A stretch of DNA of 64,000 bases, from assembly GCA_016182605.1 (NCBI GenBank), contig JACPGE010000016.1:62001-126000 (forward strand). The letters are read 5' to 3'. The notes under the pieces were generated by a model. The model made no database searches, was not told the origin of the DNA, and saw nothing but the letters and a program-made list of their open reading frames with translations. Source of the DNA: Candidatus Hydrogenedentota bacterium (GTDB lineage: Bacteria > Hydrogenedentota > Hydrogenedentia > Hydrogenedentales > JAEUWI01). How positions within the stretch are numbered: position 1 is the first letter of the stretch; every line of letters begins with the position of its first letter. Shown here in pieces: positions 1-7,323 of the stretch. Both the position numbers and the translations under genes were made by a program.

Positions 1-179
1 GGTATTCCTCACTTCGTTCGGAATGACAAGTGGCATTCGCTGTCATCTCGAACGCAGTGAGAGATCTCCTTCCCGGTCGTCGCTCAGGTTGGGGTATTCC
101 TCACTTCGTTCGGAATGACAAGTGGCATCGGAATGACAAGTGGCATTCGCTGTCATCTCGAACGCAGTGAGAGATCTCC
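1..179. repeat. Tandem dispersed-repeat array, left of GIY-YIG gene
   Basis: A unit of about 92 bases starting GGTATTCC occurs at 1 and again at 93, the second copy with an internal duplication of GAATGACAAGTGGCAT. Each unit carries a GTCATCTCGAACGCAGTGAG-AGATCTC motif (42-69 and 152-179). Related copies occur in this window at 474-500, 583-610, 9246-9273, 9464-9491 and 28681-28707. The last copy on this side (152-179) supplies the stop codon of the neighbouring nuclease gene. These are short intergenic repeats of the kind scattered widely in some genomes; mobility is inference. Confidence 0.8.
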
Positions 180-473
180 TTCCCAGTCGTCGCTCAGGTC
201 TCTCCACTCTGGGTTCATCGTGACAACCAGAGCGTCCTTTTTCTCCCTGCGCCATTTCTTGATTTCTTTTTCGCGCGCAATGGCCGCGTGGACATCGGAG
301 GTTTCCTCAAAATATACCAATTTATCTACGTTGTACTTCGCCGTAAAGCCCGGCACTTGTTTGGTTTTGTGTTCATAGAGACGCCGTCGGAGATCGTTGG
401 TCACCCCGACGTACATGACGTTGCCGTGCTTATTTGTCAGCAGGTAGACGTAGTAGTGATGGTCCCGAGGCAT
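153..473 (-). CDS. GIY-YIG nuclease family protein
   Basis: A 106-residue single-domain GIY-YIG protein of the small YhbQ-like type, expected to be a metal-dependent DNA phosphodiesterase. The first strand reads YYVYLL (residues 7-12), followed by YVGVTNDLRRRLYEH (21-35), which holds the second half of the motif and the conserved arginine. A helical region with ARE (66-68) follows. The ATG was chosen because it directly follows a repeat copy (474-500) whose GGGAGAG forms the ribosome binding site. The open frame further upstream only translates repeats. The stop lies inside an inverted copy (152-179), so the last residues EGDLSLRSR are repeat-encoded. The natural substrate is unknown; a functional link between nuclease and repeats is inference. 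Confidence 0.82.
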   Translation of the reverse strand: MPRDHHYYVYLLTNKHGNVMYVGVTNDLRRRLYEHKTKQVPGFTAKYNVDKLVYFEETSDVHAAIAREKEIKKWRREKKDALVVTMNPEWRDLSDDWEGDLSLRSR

Positions 474-612
474 GAGATCTCTCCCTTCGGTCGAGATGAC
501 AAGATTTGCCACTTTTGCACCAGCGGATTCAACTGTGTTCGGAATGACAGGGCGAGTGCGGGGTTGGGGTGCCGGCTTGGGTGGAGATCTCTCACTACGT
601 TCGAGATGACAG
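474..612. repeat. Dispersed-repeat copies, right of GIY-YIG gene
   Basis: Two copies (474-500 and 583-610) read GAGATCTCTC..TTCGAGATGAC, the inverse orientation of those at 42-69 and 152-179, so the nuclease gene sits between inverted copies. A related TTCGGAATGACAG motif lies at 535-550. The copy at 474-500 directly abuts the nuclease start codon. The rest of the stretch up to the next gene at 640 has nothing recognisable. Confidence 0.75.
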
Positions 613-639
613 GGGGGACCGAACCGGCATGGGCTCGCG

Positions 640-1902
640 CTACTTGCCGGGCTTCGCGGTGCTTTGAAGGTCTGACGAAACGATACAGCCGCGGTCATCG
701 GTGAGGTTGATGTAGTACCAGGTGCAGTTTTCGGGCAGGGTTGCGGTGACGGTTTTCGCGGCGGAATCGAGCAGCGCTTCCGTTGCTTCGAAGGGCTGGA
801 CCAGATCGAGGTGGCTTTTTTCATCTTTCTGGTCGTATTCCAGGGGCGCGGTGAGGGCGTAGAGGCTTGCGGAGACGACGGGGGCTTTGCTTTCGTAATG
901 GAGGATCACGGTAGCGCCCTTCTGCGCTTCGGGTTGCTTCGTGATGCGGGCGAGGGGTGCGCCGCTGCCTTTCAGCAGGTGATCGGCAAGGGCGTAGATC
1001 TCCGGCACCATATTGGTCTCCCAGCTTACCCCGTGGCCGTGGGGCATGCGCGGGTGGATGGAGAGGATGGACGCCGGGCCCGCGCTCTGATGCGAGCGGC
1101 TCATGGTATCGACGGAGAAATGCGGATCGTTGTCGCCGTTGACCCAGAGCATGGGCATGGGGGCGTTGGTGAAGTAGCGCGCGGGGTCCCAGTATTTCCG
1201 GAGTTCCAGCGTGGCGTCGTCCTTCGCGCCCATGCGGTTGAAGTAGCCCTTGGAGTCGTAGAGGTAGCCGCAGCCGTAGACCGGGGCCGCGAAGGCGAAG
1301 CGATCGTCCACACCCGCGACCAGGCTGGACAAGACGCCGCCCCAACTGATGCCCGTCATGCCGATGCGCGCGGGGTCCACCTCAGGCAGCGAGCGCAAGA
1401 GCGAATGGGCGAGCATGATGTCCGCCACGGCGTGGTACATCCACTGCGCGTTCCGCGGTTTGGCCTCGTCGTCGAACATGCCCGTGCGCGACGGGCCGCC
1501 CAGTGCATGGCGCGGATGCCCTTCGGTGGGCAATTGCCCTTCCAGGTCCATGGAGATGGCGGCGTAGCCCTTGTCATGCCAGATCTTGACCCAATCGTGG
1601 AAGGCCGTGCCGCCGCCGCCGTGGACGAGGACCATGGCGGGGAGTTTTTGGCCTTCGGGCGCAGCAGGCACACCCAGATAGGCGAAGACGCGCGTGGGGT
1701 TGTTTTCGTACGGCAGCGCGTCGTAATAGATCGCCTTGATGGGGCCCTGGTCCATCTCCGGCGCGGGATGGATGCCAGGCGCGGTGAGCACGGCCTCGCC
1801 CAGGGCCGCACGGAGAGCGGCGCGGGCCGCGACGGGATCGGCGGAGGTGTTGAGGGATGTGAAGGTGAGGGCGAGGAGGAGGGCAATGGGGGCTGTGCGC
1901 AT
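640..1902 (-). CDS. Secreted alpha/beta hydrolase (acetyl-esterase/dienelactone hydrolase type)
   Basis: A 420-residue exported alpha/beta hydrolase. The first ~21 residues (MRTAPIALLLALTF..SADP) form a signal peptide, and this ATG has an AGGAAAG ribosome binding site, unlike the ATG 20 codons upstream. The oxyanion segment is VLVHGGGG (92-99), the nucleophile elbow GISWGG has Ser186, the acid is in NGDNDP (Asp257 or Asp259), and the histidine is in MPHGHG (His288). A small beta-rich C-terminal domain follows from about residue 325. Related enzymes deacetylate carbohydrate esters or cleave ester substrates, but the substrate here cannot be read from sequence. A truncated paralogous 5' end lies at 4455-4590. 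Confidence 0.85.
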   Translation of the reverse strand: MRTAPIALLLALTFTSLNTSADPVAARAALRAALGEAVLTAPGIHPAPEMDQGPIKAIYYDALPYENNPTRVFAYLGVPAAPEGQKLPAMVLVHGGGGTAFHDWVKIWHDKGYAAISMDLEGQLPTEGHPRHALGGPSRTGMFDDEAKPRNAQWMYHAVADIMLAHSLLRSLPEVDPARIGMTGISWGGVLSSLVAGVDDRFAFAAPVYGCGYLYDSKGYFNRMGAKDDATLELRKYWDPARYFTNAPMPMLWVNGDNDPHFSVDTMSRSHQSAGPASILSIHPRMPHGHGVSWETNMVPEIYALADHLLKGSGAPLARITKQPEAQKGATVILHYESKAPVVSASLYALTAPLEYDQKDEKSHLDLVQPFEATEALLDSAAKTVTATLPENCTWYYINLTDDRGCIVSSDLQSTAKPGK

Positions 1903-2060
1903 GGGGTGCTTTCCTGGGGGATCAGAGGAACTGGCGGATCGGGTGAAGCCGCTCCAAGTCATGGGTCATATAACGACGTATGCTTCAGGCAACCTACACC
2001 ATTCGCGAATACATTACGGGTGCTGCGATACCATCGGCGCGATCGGTCTCCCGCGATTTT

Positions 2061-2510
2061 TTACGGCAGGTGTTCTAAGTCATTCAAGTCTTTGTACCGG
2101 CCACTTGCCTTCTTGTTCGCCTTCAAATCTTCAAGTGCGATGATGCGGACGGAAATGCCATCGATCTGAGCTTCAATGCCTCTGGAACTGCAATCCAGAA
2201 AATCAACCCCGTCGATACCCGTGAGCAACTCTATGCGATTGGGCTCGCGTCCCATCCTGACCACCTTGTCTTGCTCCAGGAGCCACTTTCTTTGCGAGCC
2301 GGCATTTTCGAATCCGAATTCCTCCAACACGGCCACTGCTTTGTCCGCATTCGCTTCGGATCGTTCGATCCAGATGTCAATGTCGACCGTTGCACGCGGG
2401 TAGCCGTAGTAGCCAACGGCATAACCTCCCACGAGCAAGTATTCAACTCTGTGAGAGGTCAATAACCTCAAGAACTCTTTGGAATGTGGCGGCAGTTGGA
2501 TCGTTGCCAT
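2061..2510 (-). CDS. Nucleotidyltransferase (MNT/AbiEii-like fold), possible toxin partner
   Basis: A 149-residue protein with the DNA polymerase beta-like nucleotidyltransferase signature: LVGGYAVGYYGYPRATVD-ID, that is GG followed about 15 residues later by DID at roughly residues 43-45. Proteins of this type are often found next to a small partner gene, as here, and several paired families behave as toxin-antitoxin modules. The ATG at 2510 has GAGG about ten bases upstream; a GTG three codons earlier is an alternative. The gene begins inside the upstream 67-residue gene (overlap about 68 bases in another frame), implying translational coupling. The nucleotide donor and target are unknown. 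Confidence 0.75.
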   Translation of the reverse strand: MATIQLPPHSKEFLRLLTSHRVEYLLVGGYAVGYYGYPRATVDIDIWIERSEANADKAVAVLEEFGFENAGSQRKWLLEQDKVVRMGREPNRIELLTGIDGVDFLDCSSRGIEAQIDGISVRIIALEDLKANKKASGRYKDLNDLEHLP

Positions 2511-2646
2511 AGAGCACACGCCTCATGTATTCGATCGCTTCGAAACGTTCCTGGGGCGTCCGGCTGAGCCAGTATTCCAGGTCGTTTCCTTGGTCAGCAA
2601 GGTCGCCGACGGAGAAGGCTGTTTTGTCCAATTCGTCCCATTCCAT
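2443..2646 (-). CDS. Small protein paired with nucleotidyltransferase (possible antitoxin)
   Basis: A 67-residue acidic, helical protein containing LEYWLSRTPQERFEAIEYMR and ending TFQRVLEVIDLSQS. The pattern of a short SRTPQER-A-E-MRR protein immediately 5' of a GGYAVGYYGYPRA nucleotidyltransferase is a recurrent two-gene arrangement. It has no DNA-binding motif that I recognise. AGGAAA lies about 12 bases before the ATG. The long out-of-frame overlap with the next gene argues that the two are expressed together. The antitoxin role is inference from gene order only. Confidence 0.65.
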   Translation of the reverse strand: MEWDELDKTAFSVGDLADQGNDLEYWLSRTPQERFEAIEYMRRVLYGNDPTAATFQRVLEVIDLSQS

Positions 2647-2726
2647 GGCTCATGTTTCCTTTGACCTGCGACACTTGAACTCTAACATGGTGTAACGTGC
2701 GGTTCAAGAATGCGAATCACGCCATC

Positions 2727-2755
2727 TTGACTGGCGATATATCGCTTGCTATCCT
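2727..2755 (+). promoter_or_regulatory. Candidate sigma-70 promoter
   Basis: TTGACT (2727-2732), a 17-base spacer, then TATCCT (2750-2755). It points toward the lipoprotein gene, and a transcript starting near 2762 would exclude an ATG at 2746, favouring 2836 as the start. The call is made from the hexamers only. Confidence 0.4.
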
Positions 2756-2835
2756 GCCTGCCTAAGCGGCACTTCGTTATAACGAGCTATCATCGGCAAC
2801 TATTCAGCCCGCATGGGCTGAGCGAGTGTTCACCT

Positions 2836-4356
2836 ATGGGCAGGGAATCGTGGAGCCCGGTATCAAATTCGTGGAGGGCGGGGAACCATCGGGACCCTCG
2901 TCATCGGCCGATCGCGACAGTTCGCACTTGCCGTTGTATAACTTTCGCACTGCTTCTCCCTGGCCTTGTTGGCTGCAGGGCAGTCATTCAGGTCCAAGCG
3001 CCGACTACAAACGAGTCGCACCTCTACAACCCTGATTCAGACCACCTCTGGAACCGATTTCATCGATCTCTTTTTGGCCGGGTTGACGCGAACGGGACAC
3101 TCGAAGGGTTGGACGAGGTCGACATACTATTTTGGGACCAGACCAGACACCTGTTGGAGGGGCCGAGCCGCGAGGCGGCCCTCGCGGTGCTCGACGAGTT
3201 TCTGGATCACAACGGTGAGACGCTGATTGACGACCCCCTGAAGAAAGCCATGATGCAGCGCGATCTCTGGGCACTCTTCGATTGGCTGGCGCAGCACGGT
3301 TCGAACAAGTATGCGGAAGGCGCCCGCCAGCTTCAGCGTAGAATTGCCGCCGTCATGAGGAGAATCGCCCTTTCGAGGGAGGCCATCGACGCGCTGCCCG
3401 ACAATTATGCCCAAGCGGCGCAATCGGGAAAGTTTCCCGACACGCCGAATATGGAACAAGCTGGCGCGCCCTACCTGCCACCACAGTTGTTCGATGAGTC
3501 TGGACCCTGGGTGCGCATTTACGGCGCGGGCGGTGACGGCGGAGCGGAACAGCATGTCATTCACAACCGTGGCCGATCCCTGTTCTGGGTGTTGGTGCGT
3601 CTACCCGATGGCCGCCAGGCGACGGAGGAATACTTTCGGAGTCTCAGGAATTTCGGGACGCCCTATGACACGTTGGACCTCGCCGAGATGCCCACCATTG
3701 GAGCAGGCAGGCCGGTTGATCGCGGCCTACTCTTGGGCCGCACCAATGTTTTTGAGAGTGGAGACTTGCCCCAGTTCCCCGTAGGAACCGAGCTTGCTTT
3801 GGTCCGCCAGACTCTCCTGATCGACGACCAGGGAAATATCGTTCCCACCAATTTGACGGAGGAGATTCAACTTCGGGTCTTCCGCCATATCGAGCCATCC
3901 AGGCCCAGCTTGGGATTCGGTTTTGGCCCTCACCAACAAAAACAGGCGGAGGTTCCATTCGTCATGCGGCTCAGACGAGAAGCACTTTTTCTCGGGCAAA
4001 ACGGGGGGCTGGTGGCGTTGAATGGAGAAAGCCGGGAATACCGGACCTTTCGCACCCATGGCTTCGACCCATTTATCAGGCAAAAAGCTCCACCGTCAGG
4101 CTTTTCCAACGATACAAACCCTAAAACCATCACTCTCGAAACTTGTACCAACTGCCACCAGGGCGCGGGTGTCTATTCCTTCCTTAGCCGCCAGCGCATC
4201 ATCGGCGTACCGGGCCGCTATATGCCTCAGCAGGGCATGAATCGTCCCGAACCCGAGAAGCCCGTTGCGCGATCGGAGGACGCGGATGGGGCGATTCTTT
4301 GGAAGCAACGGCAATATGATTGGGGGCTTTTTCAGGGTATTTGGGATGGGATATAG
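2836..4356 (+). CDS. Predicted lipoprotein with one CxxCH heme-binding motif
   Basis: About 506 residues if started at 2836. A hydrophobic stretch ending LLLPGLVGC (Cys47) looks like a lipobox, so the mature protein is probably an outer-surface or periplasmic lipoprotein. Near the C terminus CTNCHQG (Cys437, Cys440, His441) matches a c-type heme attachment motif. No other CxxCH is present and I do not recognise the rest of the fold. The stretch before the signal sequence is unusually long (about 34 residues) and no candidate start has a good ribosome binding site, so the start is uncertain; an in-frame ATG at 2746 is the alternative. It stands alone on the plus strand between minus-strand genes. 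Confidence 0.55.
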   Translation: MGRESWSPVSNSWRAGNHRDPRHRPIATVRTCRCITFALLLPGLVGCRAVIQVQAPTTNESHLYNPDSDHLWNRFHRSLFGRVDANGTLEGLDEVDILFWDQTRHLLEGPSREAALAVLDEFLDHNGETLIDDPLKKAMMQRDLWALFDWLAQHGSNKYAEGARQLQRRIAAVMRRIALSREAIDALPDNYAQAAQSGKFPDTPNMEQAGAPYLPPQLFDESGPWVRIYGAGGDGGAEQHVIHNRGRSLFWVLVRLPDGRQATEEYFRSLRNFGTPYDTLDLAEMPTIGAGRPVDRGLLLGRTNVFESGDLPQFPVGTELALVRQTLLIDDQGNIVPTNLTEEIQLRVFRHIEPSRPSLGFGFGPHQQKQAEVPFVMRLRREALFLGQNGGLVALNGESREYRTFRTHGFDPFIRQKAPPSGFSNDTNPKTITLETCTNCHQGAGVYSFLSRQRIIGVPGRYMPQQGMNRPEPEKPVARSEDADGAILWKQRQYDWGLFQGIWDGI

Positions 4357-4454
4357 GGCGTATAGGTCGTATAGAGTCTGTCGGACTTTGTCTCGTCGTT
4401 CCGGGCACCGTCTGCCTGCTTCCATCGCGCCGGTTCTTTTTCCAATGAGATTGG

Positions 4455-4590
4455 TTTCGGAAGAGGGGGCGTTGGGCACGGCATCGCCCAGCGCGGCACG
4501 GAGATCGGCGCGGGCCGCGCCGGGATCGGCGAAGGCGCGAAGGGGGAACGTGAGGGCGAGGAGGAGGAGGGCGATCGGGGCTATGCGCAT
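4455..4590 (-). pseudogene. Truncated paralogue of the secreted esterase (5' end only)
   Basis: The reading frame begins MRIAPIALLLLALTFPLRAF and continues ADPGAARADLRAALGDAV. This closely matches the first ~42 residues of the esterase at 640-1902 (MRTAPIALLL..ADPVAARAALRAALGEAV), after which similarity stops abruptly. Upstream DNA is also shared: GAAGCGGCTCCAAGTCATGG near 4630-4649 matches GAAGCCGCTCCAAGTCATGG near 1946-1965. It is therefore a copied promoter plus signal peptide cut off from its catalytic domain. The rest of the 4357-4776 interval holds nothing I recognise. Confidence 0.75.
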
Positions 4591-4776
4591 GGGGGGGGGC
4601 CTGGGGAAAAGGGGGATTGGCGGTTCCGTTGAAGCGGCTCCAAGTCATGGGGCATGTGGTACGTGTGTTACGGGGAAGGCGCTGCGAGAACAAGCAACGT
4701 CGCCCGGGGAGTACGTGGATCGACGGGCGCCGCTTAAGTAGAGACAGGCCGCACTTTGGCCGCTGATTGAGGTCGC

Positions 4777-7323
4777 TCATAACCTTGGATCCACAGGCTC
4801 ACTTTCCAGTGCAAGAACTCCGAAAACACATTCATGCACCCGATACAACGGTTCCTTCTCCACGAAGCGATGCAGAGCTTCGAGCCCAAGTGCAAACTCG
4901 CGAAGCGCCAAGGACCGCTTGGGTCCGAGCGACCGCGCGCGCAACCGCTCAATGTGCTCATCCAGGGTGTACTCCGGTCCGTAGATAATGCGCAAGTACT
5001 CCTTGCCGCGGCATTTGAGGGCGGGTTGGACGAGCCCCTTCTTTCCGTGCATGAGCCAATCGACCGGCTTGACGACCATCCCTTCGCCGCCACGCCCGGT
5101 GAGGGCTTCCCACCATGCGATGCCATCGGCTTGACTCTCCGTGTTGGTGAGGTCGACGACTTTAAATGCCGTCTTGTGAAGAATCTTCCCGTCTGCATCG
5201 CAAAGTTCTGCGAGTGTGTTCATGTGCCAGATATGATCGTGGCTGGCATGGACGCACCCTTCTGACGCGAGGAGGTGAAACGGCGCAAACTTAAGGCCGT
5301 CGATGCTCGTGACCGGCCAGCAGTAACGCCGATACGCGTCCGTGTATTTCTCGACGCACTCCTGGCGAGCCGTGTAGCGTTCAATCAGGCCGTCCATTCC
5401 GCCAGTGCGCGATGCCGCTTGCCGAAGGGCCGCCAGCGCCGCAGTCATGCTGGCCCGAGAGGCTGCCCCAACCGGGGCATACTGGAACTGTAGCAGTTCT
5501 TGAGCTTTTGCGGACCACGGCATGAGTTCCGCGTCGAGGCAGAACCAGTCAGACGCGAACTTTTTCCAGAAATCGGCGTTTGTGAAGGCCATACGGAGGC
5601 GATCGAGGAATTCGGAGGCAATTGCGGGATCGTCAAAGAAGGGCCTGCCCGTCCGTGTGTACAGCGCCCCGATGCCGTGGCCCCGGATGCCGAAGCGTTT
5701 TGCGGCCACGTCTTCATCGCGACAGACGACAGCGATAGCCCGTGACCCCATGTGCTTTTCCTGGCACACCACTTTCGGAACGCCGTTTGCGTGGAAATAT
5801 TGAAAGCACTCCTCGGGATGCTCGAGGGCAGGCCCATCCTTTCGTGTTTCCGAGGGCGACATCGTGGGCGGCAGGTAAATGAGCCACCGGGGATCGGTGG
5901 CGAAACGGCCCATGACTTCCAGCGCTGCTGCGGCGTTTTCCTCGCGCACGGTCACGGTGCCCCGGATGCGCGTGGAGATAATACGTTTTCCTTGAACATC
6001 GGCAATATCGAGCACATCATTGTATGGCCGATCTGCGGGCCGCGCCGAATCCTCCTCGATCGGTTTGATTGGCTTGTAGTACATCTTTGCAGCGGCCACG
6101 GAGACCAATTCGTTCTCGGGGTAGCGTAGCGCAGTAAGTACTCCGCCGAAGACACAGCCTGTGTCTATACAGATGGTGTTGTTGAGCCATTCGGCGCCTG
6201 GCACGGGCGTGTGGCCGTACACCACACGTGCCTGTCCCCGATAGTCCACCGCCCAATTGTAGCGGACAGGAAGCCCGTACTCGTCCGTTTCTCCGGTGCT
6301 TTCACCGAAAAGCGCGAAATCGCGGACACGCGCGGACGCACGCCCCTGGAAGGCCTCTTTCATTCCTGCATGGGCAATGACCAGTTTGCCGCCGTCCAGC
6401 ACGTAATGGCTCACGAGGCCGTGGATGAAGTGCTTGACTTCTTCGACGAAATCGATCGGCTCGCGATCGAGCTGCTCCATGGTCTCCGCGAGCCCATGGG
6501 CCAGGCGCACTTCCCGGCCGTCGAGCTTTCGATGCAGCTTGATGTCGTGATTGCCCGGGACGCAGAGGGCAGATCCCTGGCGGACCATTGCCATAACGAG
6601 ACGCAGGACGGCAGGGGACTTGGGACCGCGATCTATGAGGTCGCCGAGAAAGATTGCGCGGCGTCCCTTCGGATGCTCTGCCATTGGCGCGGCTTCGTCA
6701 TCGTTGACGTCGTAACCGAGTTTGCGCAATAGGCAGACAGTCTCGTCAAAGCAGCCGTGAACGTCTCCGATGATGTCGAATGGACCTGTTTCGTGCCGCC
6801 GGTTGTTCCAGAGGGGTTTGCGAACGATTTCGACAGCGGCCACTTCCTCCGGGGAGTTGAGTACTGCGATGTGCCGAAAGCCTTCCCGCTTGAGCGAACG
6901 GAGGGACTTTTGCAGCTGCCGCGACTGCTGGCTGATGACATGAGGGCCGAACTGGCGGCTCGCTCTTTCTCGGTTGCGTTCGTGACAGAGCTTGTCCGGG
7001 AGGTTCAACACAATCGCGACGGGCAGCACGTCGTGCTCTTGTGCCAGCTTCACGATAGGCTTACGCGCCTCAGCCTGGACATTGGTCGCGTCGATGACGG
7101 TCAACCGCCCTGCGGTCAAACGCTTTGCCGCGATGTAGTACAGGACGTCGAATGCGTTCCCGGTAGCGCCCTGATCGTTCTCGTCGTCGGAGACCAATGC
7201 GCGACAGTGGTCGGAGGAAAGCACTTCAGTCGGCTTGAAGTGCGCTTTCGCGAATGTCGACTTCCCGCTGCCGGTGGTGCCGATGAGTGCGACAAGCGAG
7301 AGTTCTGGCAGTTCGATCTTCAT
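4777..7323 (-). CDS. pnkp: Polynucleotide kinase-phosphatase-ligase Pnkp (RNA repair)
   Basis: An 848-residue three-domain RNA repair enzyme, close to the usual ~870 of bacterial Pnkp. It heals and seals broken RNA: it phosphorylates 5'-OH ends, removes 2',3'-cyclic and 3' phosphates, then adenylates. Kinase: P-loop GTTGSGKS (15-22) and Asp38. Metallophosphatase: GDVHG (Asp187, His189), GDLIDRG (227-233), GNHD (257-260), His318 and GHTP (370-373). Ligase-type nucleotidyltransferase: KHMGSR with Lys523 as the likely adenylation site, GEGMVVKP (746-753) and LKCR (769-772). The ATG overlaps the hen1 stop as ATGA, which fixes the start and implies coupling. In characterised systems the ligase step needs Hen1, encoded just upstream. 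Confidence 0.96.
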   Translation of the reverse strand: MKIELPELSLVALIGTTGSGKSTFAKAHFKPTEVLSSDHCRALVSDDENDQGATGNAFDVLYYIAAKRLTAGRLTVIDATNVQAEARKPIVKLAQEHDVLPVAIVLNLPDKLCHERNRERASRQFGPHVISQQSRQLQKSLRSLKREGFRHIAVLNSPEEVAAVEIVRKPLWNNRRHETGPFDIIGDVHGCFDETVCLLRKLGYDVNDDEAAPMAEHPKGRRAIFLGDLIDRGPKSPAVLRLVMAMVRQGSALCVPGNHDIKLHRKLDGREVRLAHGLAETMEQLDREPIDFVEEVKHFIHGLVSHYVLDGGKLVIAHAGMKEAFQGRASARVRDFALFGESTGETDEYGLPVRYNWAVDYRGQARVVYGHTPVPGAEWLNNTICIDTGCVFGGVLTALRYPENELVSVAAAKMYYKPIKPIEEDSARPADRPYNDVLDIADVQGKRIISTRIRGTVTVREENAAAALEVMGRFATDPRWLIYLPPTMSPSETRKDGPALEHPEECFQYFHANGVPKVVCQEKHMGSRAIAVVCRDEDVAAKRFGIRGHGIGALYTRTGRPFFDDPAIASEFLDRLRMAFTNADFWKKFASDWFCLDAELMPWSAKAQELLQFQYAPVGAASRASMTAALAALRQAASRTGGMDGLIERYTARQECVEKYTDAYRRYCWPVTSIDGLKFAPFHLLASEGCVHASHDHIWHMNTLAELCDADGKILHKTAFKVVDLTNTESQADGIAWWEALTGRGGEGMVVKPVDWLMHGKKGLVQPALKCRGKEYLRIIYGPEYTLDEHIERLRARSLGPKRSLALREFALGLEALHRFVEKEPLYRVHECVFGVLALESEPVDPRL

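Noticed and set aside
811-2169. Long plus-strand open frame opposite the esterase
   Set aside because: It is antisense to a clear alpha/beta hydrolase and has a composition typical of GC-rich shadow frames.
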